Source: Microbacterium sp. SD291 (GTDB taxonomy: Bacteria; Actinomycetota; Actinomycetes; Actinomycetales; Microbacteriaceae). From it: a DNA stretch of 64,000 bases. The position numbers and the translations under genes were made by a program. Where the stretch lies: positions 56,229 through 120,228 of the forward strand of contig NZ_JADIJR010000009.1 of the NCBI RefSeq assembly GCF_017355365.1, written 5' to 3'. Shown here in pieces: positions 8,046 through 16,548 of this stretch. Numbering within the stretch: position 1 is the stretch's first letter; every line of letters begins with the position of its first letter. The notes below the pieces were generated by a model, which ran no database searches, had not been told where the DNA came from, and saw nothing but the letters and a program-made list of their open reading frames with translations.

Positions 8046-9176
8046 TCACATCCGCTCGAACGCGTCCTGGACCGCCACGGCGGCGGCTCCCCGCGCCCAG
8101 GCGGTGAAGCCGCTGTCATCGACGTGCAGCCGCACCTCCGACGCCCGCGGGTCGCGCAGTGCGACGATCGCCGCCCGCACCGCATCCTCGGCGATCGCGA
8201 ACAGGCCCATGCCCTCGCCGGCGAGCACGACGTCGGCATGCAGCGTGAGGTTCGCCGACAGGGCGATCAGCCGGCCGAGGGCGCGCGCGCTCGCGTCGAC
8301 GATCGCCGAGGCGGCCGGGTCGCCCTCGACCGCCAGCGAGAGCACCTCGTCGTACCCCACCGGTCGCTGCAGGGCGGCCGTCGCCTGCGCCGCGATCGAC
8401 CCGGATCCGAGCATCGCCTGCGCGCAGCCGCGATGGCCCTCGGGGCAGAGCGGCCCGTGCGGCTCGAGCGGGATGTGCGCGGCGAGGCTGACGCCCGAGT
8501 CGACGTTGCGGACGACTTCTCCACCGGACACGACCCCGTAGCCGACGCCGACGCCGATCGTGACCACGGTGAAGCCCTCGACGCCGCGGACGACACCGAA
8601 CCAGCGCTCGGCCTCGGTGAGCGCGATCACGTCGTTCTCGATGCGCACTGGCAGCCCGGTCGCGGCAGTCACGAGCTCGCCGAGCGGCACACCCTCCCAC
8701 TCCAGGTACGGACCCCAGACGACGCTGATGCCGTCGGTCACGCCACCGACGCTGATCCCGATGCCCGCCGGGCGGGCGCCGTCGCCGACCAGGCGGCCCA
8801 TGGCATCGACGATCGTGCCGACGACGGTGCTGGGCTCATGCGATTCCAGCGGCAGCACGACCTCGCCGAGCAGCTGCGCCCGCACATCCGTGAGCACGAC
8901 GTGCGCGTCGCTCGCCGTGAGCTTCACGCCGAGGAACGCGCCGACGCCCGGCGACACGTCGAGCGGACGCGACGGCCGGCCGACGCCGTCGACGACATCG
9001 TCCAGCTCGATGAGGATGCCGCGGTCGACGAACGGCTTCGTCAGCCTGGTCAGGCTCGCGGGTGACATGCCGAGGCGCACGGCGAGCGCGGAGCGAGAGA
9101 TCGGACCGTGGATGAGGACGGTGCGGGCGACGGTGGCCTCGGTGCCGGTTTTCATGAGCCTCCCCATTTGTTTCAT
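8046..9176 (-). CDS. ROK-family transcriptional regulator
   Basis: About 376 aa: a MarR-like winged helix at the N-terminus (SRSALAVRLGMSPASLTRLT, about residues 40-60) joined to a ROK/ASKHA sugar-kinase-like domain. The latter has GIGISVGGVTDG, the ENDV stretch at the sugar site and GVGVGYGVV. The ROK zinc motif is partly degenerate (CPEGHRGC; one usual Cys is replaced). Divergent from the alpha-galactosidase, so it most likely controls that locus with a galactoside or its product as inducer (inference). Start choice is uncertain: ATG at 9176 follows a TTATAT box by 6 nt (leaderless), while ATG at 9155 has GGGGAGG only 3 nt upstream. Confidence 0.9.
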   Translation of the reverse strand: MKQMGRLMKTGTEATVARTVLIHGPISRSALAVRLGMSPASLTRLTKPFVDRGILIELDDVVDGVGRPSRPLDVSPGVGAFLGVKLTASDAHVVLTDVRAQLLGEVVLPLESHEPSTVVGTIVDAMGRLVGDGARPAGIGISVGGVTDGISVVWGPYLEWEGVPLGELVTAATGLPVRIENDVIALTEAERWFGVVRGVEGFTVVTIGVGVGYGVVSGGEVVRNVDSGVSLAAHIPLEPHGPLCPEGHRGCAQAMLGSGSIAAQATAALQRPVGYDEVLSLAVEGDPAASAIVDASARALGRLIALSANLTLHADVVLAGEGMGLFAIAEDAVRAAIVALRDPRASEVRLHVDDSGFTAWARGAAAVAVQDAFERM

Positions 9177-9182
9177 CCTGGC

Positions 9183-9247
9183 ATATAAAGCACCGATGGC
9201 ACGGCTCGAGGATGCCATTGACGCCCCTATTGATTCCGTGCTAAAAC
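9183..9247. promoter_or_regulatory. Divergent promoters and candidate operator between ROK regulator and alpha-galactosidase
   Basis: Plus strand: TTGACG (9218-9223), 18-nt spacer, TAAAAC (9242-9247); the predicted start falls on or next to ATG 9254, so the galactosidase mRNA would be leaderless. Minus strand: TTATAT (9188-9183), 6 nt before ATG 9176. An AT-rich dyad TGCnnnAAnnnnTTnnnGCA at 9239-9258 covers the plus -10 and start codon and may be the ROK operator. Confidence 0.5.
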
Positions 9248-9253
9248 TTATTA

Positions 9254-11422
9254 ATGCATTCCACCGATGTGAGCAGCGAAGCGTCCGTCACGGGTGAGGG
9301 GCGCTCACCCCGAGTCCTGCACCTCCGCCGCGGCGGCACCAGCGTCGTCCTCGAGATGACCTCCCCGCCCGTGATCGTGCACTGGGGCGAGGATCTCGGC
9401 GACGCCGATCCGCAGACCCTCGAGGGCCTTGCGCTCGCCGCGGCCCCGCAGCGCGTCTCCGGCGGCCTCGACGTCGCGCCCGTCCTCTCCGTGCTCCCCA
9501 CGCCGGCGCACGGCTGGCTGGGCACGCCCGGCATCGAGGGGCACCGCAGCGGACAGGGCACCAGCGCCCGATGGACCCTCGCCGGCGTCGACGCGACCGA
9601 TGACCGCGCCAGCATCTCCCTCGCCGACGAGGAGTCCCGCCTCGCCGCCACCGTCGAGCTGAAGCTCGGCGTCTCGGGCCTGCTCCATCAGCGCGTCACG
9701 CTCCGCAACAGCGGCTCGAGCGCCTACACGGTGCAGCGGCTCGCGGCATCCTTCCCGGTCCCGTGGGACGCGACCGAGATCCTCGACACCACCGGTCGCC
9801 ACCTGCGCGAGCGCTCGCCGCAGCGCCACGACGCCACCTTCGGCACGTATCTCCGCGAGAGCCGCCGCGGCCGCCCCGGCGCCGACGCCACGCTCCTGCT
9901 CTGCGCCGGTCGCCCGGGCTTCGGTTTCGAGCGAGGCCGCGTGCACGGCATCCATGTCGCATGGAGCGGCGGCCACACGGTGCTGGCCGAACGGGTGACG
10001 ACCGGGGAGGCCTTCCTCGCCGGCGGCGAGCTCTACGCCCCGGGCGAGATCATCCTCGAACCCGGTGCCGCCGTGACGACGCCGTGGGTCATCGGGTCGT
10101 GGGGCGAGGGGCTGAACGAGCTGTCCTGGCGGTTCCACGACGAGCTCCGCGCCCGCCCGCAGCATCCGCGTCGCCCGCGGCCGATCACCCTCAATACCTG
10201 GGAGGCCGTCTACTTCGATCACGATCTCGACCGGCTGACGGCGCTGGCGGATGCCGCGGCCGAGGTCGGCGTCGAGCGATTCGTCCTCGACGACGGCTGG
10301 TTCCACGGCCGTCGCGACGACACCGCAGGCCTCGGGGACTGGCACGTCGACACCACCGTATGGCCGCGCGGCCTGCATCCGCTGGTGGACCATGTCCGCG
10401 CGCTCGGCATGGAGTTCGGCCTCTGGGTGGAGCCGGAGATGGTGAACCCCGACAGCGACCTCTCCCGGGAGCATCCGGACTGGATCCTGCGCTCTCGCCT
10501 AGACCTGCCGCCGGTCGCCCGTCAGCAACAGGTGCTGGACCTGGCGAACCCCGAGGCGTACGCGCACATCGCCGCCCGCCTGCATGCGCTGCTCGACGAG
10601 TACCCGATCGCGTACCTGAAGTGGGACCACAACCGCGACCTCGTCGACGCCGGAACCGGACCGGGCGGCGGATCCCACGTGCACGCGCACACGCTCGCGC
10701 TGTACCGTCTGCTCGACGAGCTGAAAGCGCAGCATCCGGGCCTCGAGATCGAGAGCTGCGCCTCCGGCGGCGCCCGCGTCGACCTCGGCATCCTCGACCG
10801 CACCGACCGCATCTGGACCAGCGACTGCATCGACCCGCTCGAGCGCCTCGACATCCAGCGCTACACGGGACTCGTCGTGTCGCCCGAGCTCATGGGCGCG
10901 CACGTCACCAGCGCCGTGGTGCACTCCACGGGGCGCGCGACCGACCTCGACCTCAGCGCGGCGATCGCCGCGTTCGGGCACTTCGGCATCGAGCGCGACA
11001 TCAGTCGCGAGACAGACGCCGACCGCGAGAGCATCCGCGCCTGGGTCGCCTTCGCCAAGCGCATCCGCCCGGTCGTCGCCACAGGCCGCGTGGTGCACGT
11101 GGACGGCGCGGATGCCGGCATCGATGTCCGCGGCATCGTCGCGGCCGACGGTGCGCAGGCCTTCTTCACGATCACGCAGGCCACGACCTCGATCGCCTAT
11201 CCCGCCGGCCGGGTGCGGATCCCCGCACTCGACCCGGTCAGGCGCTACCGCGTGCGCGTCGTGGCGCCGGCAGGCGAGAGGGAGGACGCCGGGCAGTCGG
11301 CGCTCCGCTGGGCGCAGCACGGCGTCGTCCTCACCGGGCGGCAGCTCGCCGTGACCGGCATCCGCCCGCCGGTGCAGCACCCGGGCAGGGTCACCGTCGT
11401 GGAGCTGACCGAAGAGAACTGA
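9254..11422 (+). CDS. Alpha-galactosidase, GH36 family
   Basis: 722-aa cytoplasmic enzyme (no signal peptide) that hydrolyses alpha-1,6-galactosides such as melibiose and raffinose. An N-terminal beta-sandwich domain (about residues 20-300) precedes the (beta/alpha)8 barrel. Catalytic signatures are clear: YLKWDHNRD with nucleophile D458, and SCASGGARVDLGIL followed by IWTSDCIDPLERLDIQ with acid/base D524. WVEPEMVNPDSDL is also typical. It is first in an operon with a binding protein and two permeases, so substrate is imported intact and cleaved inside. No Shine-Dalgarno precedes ATG 9254, in line with a leaderless transcript. Commonly named aga, rafA or galA; no symbol is assigned. Confidence 0.95.
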   Translation: MHSTDVSSEASVTGEGRSPRVLHLRRGGTSVVLEMTSPPVIVHWGEDLGDADPQTLEGLALAAAPQRVSGGLDVAPVLSVLPTPAHGWLGTPGIEGHRSGQGTSARWTLAGVDATDDRASISLADEESRLAATVELKLGVSGLLHQRVTLRNSGSSAYTVQRLAASFPVPWDATEILDTTGRHLRERSPQRHDATFGTYLRESRRGRPGADATLLLCAGRPGFGFERGRVHGIHVAWSGGHTVLAERVTTGEAFLAGGELYAPGEIILEPGAAVTTPWVIGSWGEGLNELSWRFHDELRARPQHPRRPRPITLNTWEAVYFDHDLDRLTALADAAAEVGVERFVLDDGWFHGRRDDTAGLGDWHVDTTVWPRGLHPLVDHVRALGMEFGLWVEPEMVNPDSDLSREHPDWILRSRLDLPPVARQQQVLDLANPEAYAHIAARLHALLDEYPIAYLKWDHNRDLVDAGTGPGGGSHVHAHTLALYRLLDELKAQHPGLEIESCASGGARVDLGILDRTDRIWTSDCIDPLERLDIQRYTGLVVSPELMGAHVTSAVVHSTGRATDLDLSAAIAAFGHFGIERDISRETDADRESIRAWVAFAKRIRPVVATGRVVHVDGADAGIDVRGIVAADGAQAFFTITQATTSIAYPAGRVRIPALDPVRRYRVRVVAPAGEREDAGQSALRWAQHGVVLTGRQLAVTGIRPPVQHPGRVTVVELTEEN

Positions 11423-11463
11423 CCGACCGGACGCCGGTCGTCGAGCGCAAGGAGGCGCAAGAT

Positions 11464-12747
11464 ATGAGATCCATCCATCCGCTCCGGGGAGCCGTCGCGG
11501 CGATCGTCGTCGCCGTGCTCGCCGGGACGCTGGGAGGCTGTTCGGCGGGGAGCGATCCCGGTGTCACGACGCTGAACTTCTTCCAGTTCAAAGGCGAGGC
11601 CCGCGAGGACTTCGAGGTCATCATCGAGCGGTTCGAGGCCGAGAACCCCGACATCGATGTCGTGCAGAATCAGGTGGCGGACGCCGACACCATCATCCGC
11701 ACGCTGCTCGTGAAGGACAAGGCGCCCGACGTCATCACCCTGAACGGCAACGGCAACTTCGGCCGCCTCGCACAGGCCGGGGTGTTCTACGACTTCAGCG
11801 ACGAGCCGGTGCTCGACACCATCAATCCGGCCGTGCAGGAGATCCTCGCCGACCTCGGCAACAAGGACGGCGAGGTGAACAGCCTCGGCTATGTGAACAA
11901 CGCCAACGGCATCATCTACAACGCCGACATCTTCGCCGAGCAGGGCATCGAGGTTCCCGAGACCTGGGACGAGCTCATCGCGGCCTGCGAGACGCTGAAG
12001 GCCGCCGGCATCCAGCCGATCTACGCGACCCTCGCCGATTCGTGGACCTCTGTTCCCTCGTTCAACGGTCTCGGCGCCTATGCGGTCCAGGACGGGTTCT
12101 TCGACGAGATGCGCGCCGAGGGGGAGGATGTCGGCCCCGACTCCCCCGCCTCGTTCGGGCAGGACTTCGCCGAGCCGCTCGCCCGTGAGCTGCAGTTGTA
12201 CTCCTATGCGCAGGAGGGCTTCCGCGGGGCGACCTACGACGACGGCAACGCCGCCTTCGCGCGCGGCGAGGCCGCCATGCTGCTGCAGGGCATCTGGGCC
12301 GTCAACGGCATCAAGCAGGTCGACCCCGGCATGAACGCCGCGATCTTCCCGTACCCGACGGATGCCGAACAGGACAGGGTGATCGTCTCAGGCGTCGACG
12401 TCACCGTCACGATGGGCCGCAACACCCCGCACCGCGAGGAGGCGCTGCGTTTCATCGAGTTCATGTTCCGTCCCGACGTGATCGAGGAGTTCGCGTCCTC
12501 GCAGAACATGATCCCCGCGGTCGAGGGTGCCGAGCTCAGCGACGACCTCGCCCTGCAGTCGGTCAAGCCGTTCTTCGACGAGGGCCGGATCACCGGCTTC
12601 CTCGATCACCAGATCCCCCCGGGCATCCCGCTCGCGGAGTTCGTGCAGGAGGCGATCTTCACCGGCGACGCGGATTCTACGCTCGCCACGCTCGACAACG
12701 AGTGGCGCAAGATCGCCGCCCGCACCATCCCCGTGAAGGAGGACTGA
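11464..12747 (+). CDS. ABC sugar-binding lipoprotein
   Basis: 427-aa extracellular solute-binding protein of the carbohydrate (cluster B, MalE-like) type. It has a lipoprotein signal peptide with lipobox LGGC (Cys about residue 23). The mature part contains VITLNGNGNFGRLAQAGVF and EGFRGATYDDGNAAFARGEA, where these proteins contact sugar, and MLLQGIW. AAGGAGG lies 7 nt before ATG 11464. It is 41 nt downstream of the alpha-galactosidase and 1 nt before the first permease, so alpha-galactosides are the probable ligand. Confidence 0.94.
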   Translation: MRSIHPLRGAVAAIVVAVLAGTLGGCSAGSDPGVTTLNFFQFKGEAREDFEVIIERFEAENPDIDVVQNQVADADTIIRTLLVKDKAPDVITLNGNGNFGRLAQAGVFYDFSDEPVLDTINPAVQEILADLGNKDGEVNSLGYVNNANGIIYNADIFAEQGIEVPETWDELIAACETLKAAGIQPIYATLADSWTSVPSFNGLGAYAVQDGFFDEMRAEGEDVGPDSPASFGQDFAEPLARELQLYSYAQEGFRGATYDDGNAAFARGEAAMLLQGIWAVNGIKQVDPGMNAAIFPYPTDAEQDRVIVSGVDVTVTMGRNTPHREEALRFIEFMFRPDVIEEFASSQNMIPAVEGAELSDDLALQSVKPFFDEGRITGFLDHQIPPGIPLAEFVQEAIFTGDADSTLATLDNEWRKIAARTIPVKED

Positions 12748-12748
12748 C

Positions 12749-13687
12749 ATGAGCACCCTCACCGAAGCGGTGCGGTCATCGGCATCCGGCGGCACCCGCC
12801 GCGCCCGTGCCGACCGCATCCGAACCACCACGCCGCGTGCACTCTCGGCGTACTACTGGATGATCTGGCCGGCCGTCATCGCGTTCGCCGCGTTCCACAC
12901 CGTGCCCATGCTCGTCGGCGTGATCTTCAGCTTCACGAACTACGCGGGCTACGGTGACTGGAACTTCGTCGGCATCTCGAACTACCTCAACCTGTTCAAG
13001 GACGACCGGGTCTGGGGCGCCTACGGCTTCTCGTTCCTGTTCGCGATCGCCGCCACGATCCTCACGAACGCGATCTCCCTCGCGATCGCGATGGGGCTGA
13101 ACGCGAAGATCAAGGCGCGGAACTTCTTCCGCGGCGTCTACTTCGTGCCGTACGTGCTCGCGATGCTCGTCATCGGGTACGTGTTCCAGTACCTGTTCAC
13201 GAACTCGCTGCCGAAGCTGCTGCCAGGCATCCCGCTGATCGCCGACAACATCCTGTCCAACCCGGACTGGGCGTGGCTGGCGATCGTGACACTCGCGGTC
13301 TGGCAGGGGTGCGCCTTCACGATCATCATCTACCTGTCGGGACTGCAGACGATCCCGTCGGAGCTGTACGAGGCGGCATCGCTGGACGGCGCGTCGAGCT
13401 GGCGGCAGTTCTGGGCGATCACCTTCCCCCTGATCAGCGCCTTCTTCACGATCAACGTCGTGCTGAGCCTGAAGGGGTACCTGCAGGTGTTCGATCCGAT
13501 CGTCGCCCTCACTAACGGCGGGCCCGGCACGGCCACCGAGTCGGTGACGATGCTGATCTTCAAGGGCGGCTACGCCGGCGGCGAGTTCGCCTACCAGACG
13601 GCCAACGCGGTGATCTTCTTCATCGTGATCACGATCGTCTCCCTCCTGCAGTTCCGAGTACTCCAGCGCCGAGAGGCGGATGTCTGA
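12749..13687 (+). CDS. ABC sugar permease, MalF type
   Basis: 312-aa inner-membrane permease with six predicted transmembrane helices. The EAA loop that docks the ATPase is EAASLDGASSWRQFWAITFP (about residues 208-227). GGPGTATESVTM near the C-terminus is typical of MalF/UgpA-like permeases. AAGGAGG lies within the end of the preceding gene. No ATPase gene is nearby; actinobacteria usually power several such importers with one shared MsiK ATPase encoded elsewhere. Confidence 0.94.
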   Translation: MSTLTEAVRSSASGGTRRARADRIRTTTPRALSAYYWMIWPAVIAFAAFHTVPMLVGVIFSFTNYAGYGDWNFVGISNYLNLFKDDRVWGAYGFSFLFAIAATILTNAISLAIAMGLNAKIKARNFFRGVYFVPYVLAMLVIGYVFQYLFTNSLPKLLPGIPLIADNILSNPDWAWLAIVTLAVWQGCAFTIIIYLSGLQTIPSELYEAASLDGASSWRQFWAITFPLISAFFTINVVLSLKGYLQVFDPIVALTNGGPGTATESVTMLIFKGGYAGGEFAYQTANAVIFFIVITIVSLLQFRVLQRREADV

Positions 13688-14592
13688 TGTCTGTCGCAGC
13701 CCCCACCACGTCCACCACGTCCATCGTCACGGCGGGACGACGCCGCCGCGGCAGCGCCGACCGTGACGACGACACCCGCCGCACCAGCTGGTGGGCGACC
13801 GCCGTGATCGCGGTGTGCGCGCTCACGGTGCTGATCCCGCTGTATCTCGCGGTCGTCGTCGCGCTCAAGACACCCGACCAGCTCGTCAGCGGCACCGGCT
13901 TCGAATGGCCGAACCCGGTCCGCTGGGAGAACTTCGCCGAGGCCTGGGAGCGCACACTGTTCCCCCAGGCGCTGATGAACACGGCGCTGATCACCGTCGG
14001 CTCGGTGGTCTTCACGATGTTCACGAGTTCGATCGCCGCCTACGCGCTGGCGAGGAACATGCACCGGCCGTTCTTCAAGGGCGTCTTCTACTACCTGCTC
14101 GCGGCCCTGTTCATCCCGTTCCCGATCATCATGCTGCCGCTGGTGAAGCAGACGGCCATGTTCGGCCTGGACAATCAGGTCGGCGTGATCATCCTGTACA
14201 CGATCTACGGGCTGTCGCTGAACGTGTTCATCTACTCGGCCTACATCCGCTCGATCCCGATCGAGCTCGAGGAGGCCGCGCGGATGGACGGCGCGTCGAC
14301 GTGGCGCGTGTTCTGGCAGGTGATCTTCCCGCTGCTCACGCCGATGAACGCCACGGTCGGCATCCTCACCTGCGTGTGGGCGTGGAACGACTTCATCCTG
14401 CCGCTCGTGGTGCTCACCGACCCCGGCGCCCGCACGCTGCCGCTCGCGCAGTACGTGCTGCAAGGGCAGTACAACACCGACTACACGGTCGCCTTCGCCT
14501 CCTACCTGATGGCGATGGCGCCTCTTCTCATCGTGTACATCTTCTCGCAGCGCTGGGTGATCTCCGGGGTCACCAGAGGATCGATCAAATGA
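13687..14592 (+). CDS. ABC sugar permease, MalG type
   Basis: 301-aa partner permease, six predicted transmembrane helices, with the EAA loop EEAARMDGASTWRVFWQVIF (about residues 197-216). Its start overlaps the MalF-type stop as TGATG, so the two subunits are translationally coupled. The first 35 residues are Thr/Arg-rich and cytosolic. It is the last gene of the galactoside operon. Confidence 0.94.
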   Translation: MSVAAPTTSTTSIVTAGRRRRGSADRDDDTRRTSWWATAVIAVCALTVLIPLYLAVVVALKTPDQLVSGTGFEWPNPVRWENFAEAWERTLFPQALMNTALITVGSVVFTMFTSSIAAYALARNMHRPFFKGVFYYLLAALFIPFPIIMLPLVKQTAMFGLDNQVGVIILYTIYGLSLNVFIYSAYIRSIPIELEEAARMDGASTWRVFWQVIFPLLTPMNATVGILTCVWAWNDFILPLVVLTDPGARTLPLAQYVLQGQYNTDYTVAFASYLMAMAPLLIVYIFSQRWVISGVTRGSIK

Positions 14593-14646
14593 CCGCGCCG
14601 CGCGCCACCGCCGATTGTCAAGCACCTCGCACGACGTGACTGCCGA

Positions 14647-14664
14647 CCCGCACCATGGTGCGGG
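14647..14664. promoter_or_regulatory. 18-bp perfect palindrome before the SRPBCC gene
   Basis: CCCGCACCATGGTGCGGG, ending 12 nt before ATG 14677. Its core GCACCATGGTGC recurs in a second palindrome at 24560-24579 before the MerR unit, at nearly the same distance from the start codon. It may be an operator; it could also serve as a weak terminator of the sugar ABC operon. Confidence 0.5.
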
Positions 14665-14676
14665 AAATGAGGCGAC

Positions 14677-15120
14677 ATGGCGACCAACATCCGCGCGATG
14701 GAATGCACGCCGGACGACGTGTTCCGGGTGCTCGCGAACGGCTGGCTGTACCCGGGCTGGGTCGTCGGAGCCTCCCGCATGCGCAACGTGGGAGGAACGT
14801 GGCCGCACCCCGGCGCGGCACTGCACCACTCCGTCGGCGTGTGGCCGGCTCTCCTCGACGACACGACGCGGGTGGAGGTGTGGGACCCGCCGCATCGCGC
14901 GGTCCTTCGAGCACGGGGATGGCCACTCGGCGAGGCGGAGGTGTCGTTCCGCGTCCGCCCGCACGGCCAAGGGTGCCTCGTCCGCATCGATGAGGAGCCG
15001 GTGAAGGGGCCGGCCGCACTCCTGCCGCGACTGATCACCACGCCGATCCTGCGCTGGCGCAATTCCGAGACCCTGCACCGGCTCGCCTATCTCGCCGAGG
15101 GGCGCGCCGGATCGGAGTGA
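14677..15120 (+). CDS. SRPBCC (polyketide cyclase/START-like) family protein
   Basis: 147-aa cytosolic protein with the START/Bet v1-like pattern: an early VFRVLANGWLYPGWVVGA, WDPPHRAVLRARGWPLGEAE in the middle and a C-terminal helix. Such proteins bind hydrophobic ligands; no specific function can be read. ATG 14677 has GAGGCG 5 nt upstream. Its own promoter region carries the palindrome at 14647-14664. The 66-bp repeat begins 15 nt after its stop. Confidence 0.78.
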   Translation: MATNIRAMECTPDDVFRVLANGWLYPGWVVGASRMRNVGGTWPHPGAALHHSVGVWPALLDDTTRVEVWDPPHRAVLRARGWPLGEAEVSFRVRPHGQGCLVRIDEEPVKGPAALLPRLITTPILRWRNSETLHRLAYLAEGRAGSE

Positions 15121-15135
15121 CGCCGGGTCGGCCAG

Positions 15136-15201
15136 CTACTCCCCCGAGTTCTTCTTGAACTGGCGCTCCCAGTCGCGCAGCTCGCTGCGGCCGATCAGGG
15201 A
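15136..15201. repeat. 66-bp direct repeat, left copy (remnant of the gene end at 21648)
   Basis: Base-for-base identical to 21648-21713, which encodes the stop and last 21 codons of the membrane-protein gene at 21648-22649. Identity starts exactly at that gene's stop codon. The copy here is attached to no open reading frame; after it come 38 nt of unrelated sequence and then the manD stop. It marks the left edge of the 15.2-21.6 kb cassette. Confidence 0.95.
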
Positions 15202-15239
15202 CCCGCATTGCCGAGGGCGTCGCACGTGCGTGAGGATCC

Positions 15240-16466
15240 TCACCAGTCGTGCACGGTGCCGTCGAGGAGGCGGTTCACCGGCAGATAGGCCTTGGTGTAC
15301 TCATGGCCTGCCGCGGCATCCTCGTCGAGTTCGACACCGAGACCGGGCCGGTCGCCGGGGTGCAGGAAGCCCTGGTCGAGCGTGAACGACGTCTGGAACA
15401 CCTCGAGCGTCTGCTCGTTGTGGGGCATGTACTCCTGGATGCCGAAGTTGTGGATCGCCAGGTCGAGGTGCAGGGCCGCGGCCATGCCGACCGGCGAGAT
15501 GTCGGTGGGACCGTGGATGCCGGACTTGATGCCGTAGATCGCGGCGAAGTCGAGAAGCTTCTTCGTGGCCGTGATGCCGCCGGTGTGGGTGACCGCGGAG
15601 CGCACGTAGTCGATCAGGCGCTCGGTGATCAGCGTCTGGTAGTCGAACACCGAGTTGAAGACCTCGCCGATCGCGAGCGGCGTCGTCGAGTGCTGGCGCA
15701 CCAGGCGCAGCGCAGTCTGATCTTCACCCGGGGTGCAGTCCTCGAGCCAGAAGAGATCGTAGGGCTCGATGTCCTTCGCGAAGCGTGCGGCCTCGATCGG
15801 CGACATCCGGTGGTGTCCGTCGTGCAGGAGGCGCAGGTCCGTGCCGAAGTCCTCGCGGATCTGCGAGAAGATCCCGGGCATGTGACTGAGGTAGTTGCGG
15901 GTGTCCCAGGTCTCTTCGCTCGGCCGGTCGCCTGAGCGCTTGGCGGGCTCGTAGTCGTAGCGCACGCCGGGCCCTGCCGCGGAGACGCCGTAGATCTGGC
16001 CGAGGCCCGGAACGCCGGTCTGCACGCGGACGGCGGTGAAGCCCAGCTCCTGGTATCCGGTGATCGCGTTCTTGAGGGCGGCGTAGTCGGTGCCGGAGGC
16101 GTGCGCGTAGACGCGGACGCCTTCGCGGCTGGCGCCGCCGAGCAGCTGGTACAGCGGCATCCCGGCCTTCTTGGCCTTGATGTCCCACAGCGCCATGTCG
16201 ACCGCGGCGATCGCCGCCATCGTGACCGGGCCGCGGCGCCAGTAGGGGCCCCGGTAGAGGAACTGCCAGGTGTCCTCGATGCGGTCCTCGTCGCGGCCGA
16301 TGAGCATCGAGGCGACATGGTCGGAGAGGTAAGAGGCGACGGCGAGCTCACGACCGTTGAGGGTCGCGTCACCCAGGCCGACGATGCCGTCGGAGGTCGT
16401 GATCTTGAGCGTGACGAAGTTGCGCCCTGGGCTGGTGATGATGACGTCGGCGATCTCGATGGTCAT
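15240..16466 (-). CDS. manD: D-mannonate dehydratase-like enolase-superfamily protein (ManD/RspA)
   Basis: 408-aa member of the mandelate-racemase/enolase superfamily, ManD/RspA type, which dehydrates D-mannonate (or a related hexonate) to 2-keto-3-deoxygluconate. Visible active-site stretches: [20 protein letters not shown] (base and metal region), WLEDCTPGE and IGEVFNS (metal ligands), and [11 protein letters not shown] (His of the second half). ATG 16466 has CAGGAG 6 nt upstream. It is last in the operon uxuB-dehydrogenase-transporter-manD. Several ManD relatives have little or no activity, so substrate and turnover are inferred from the neighbouring uxuB. Confidence 0.88.
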   Translation of the reverse strand: MTIEIADVIITSPGRNFVTLKITTSDGIVGLGDATLNGRELAVASYLSDHVASMLIGRDEDRIEDTWQFLYRGPYWRRGPVTMAAIAAVDMALWDIKAKKAGMPLYQLLGGASREGVRVYAHASGTDYAALKNAITGYQELGFTAVRVQTGVPGLGQIYGVSAAGPGVRYDYEPAKRSGDRPSEETWDTRNYLSHMPGIFSQIREDFGTDLRLLHDGHHRMSPIEAARFAKDIEPYDLFWLEDCTPGEDQTALRLVRQHSTTPLAIGEVFNSVFDYQTLITERLIDYVRSAVTHTGGITATKKLLDFAAIYGIKSGIHGPTDISPVGMAAALHLDLAIHNFGIQEYMPHNEQTLEVFQTSFTLDQGFLHPGDRPGLGVELDEDAAAGHEYTKAYLPVNRLLDGTVHDW

Positions 16467-16496
16467 GTCGTTCTCCTGAAGTGCGGGTCGAGGTGC

Positions 16497-16527
16497 GGGG
16501 TGCGGACGCGCGGCGCGTCCGCACCCC
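16497..16527. terminator. Hairpin between transporter and manD
   Basis: Perfect 14-bp stem (16497-16510 with 16514-16527) and a 3-nt loop, with no U-tract. It sits inside the operon, so it may lower manD expression or protect the upstream mRNA rather than end transcription completely. Confidence 0.6.
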
Positions 16528-16548
16528 GGGTCGTGATGAGCGGCGAGG

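Noticed and set aside
8046..14592. The alpha-galactoside locus as a transferred island.
   Set aside because: No repeats, tRNA, integrase or transposase at its edges, and base use looks like its neighbours.
13591..15078. Long open frame on the minus strand across the MalG permease and SRPBCC genes.
   Set aside because: Overlaps two well-supported plus-strand genes and has Arg/His/Asp-rich shadow composition.
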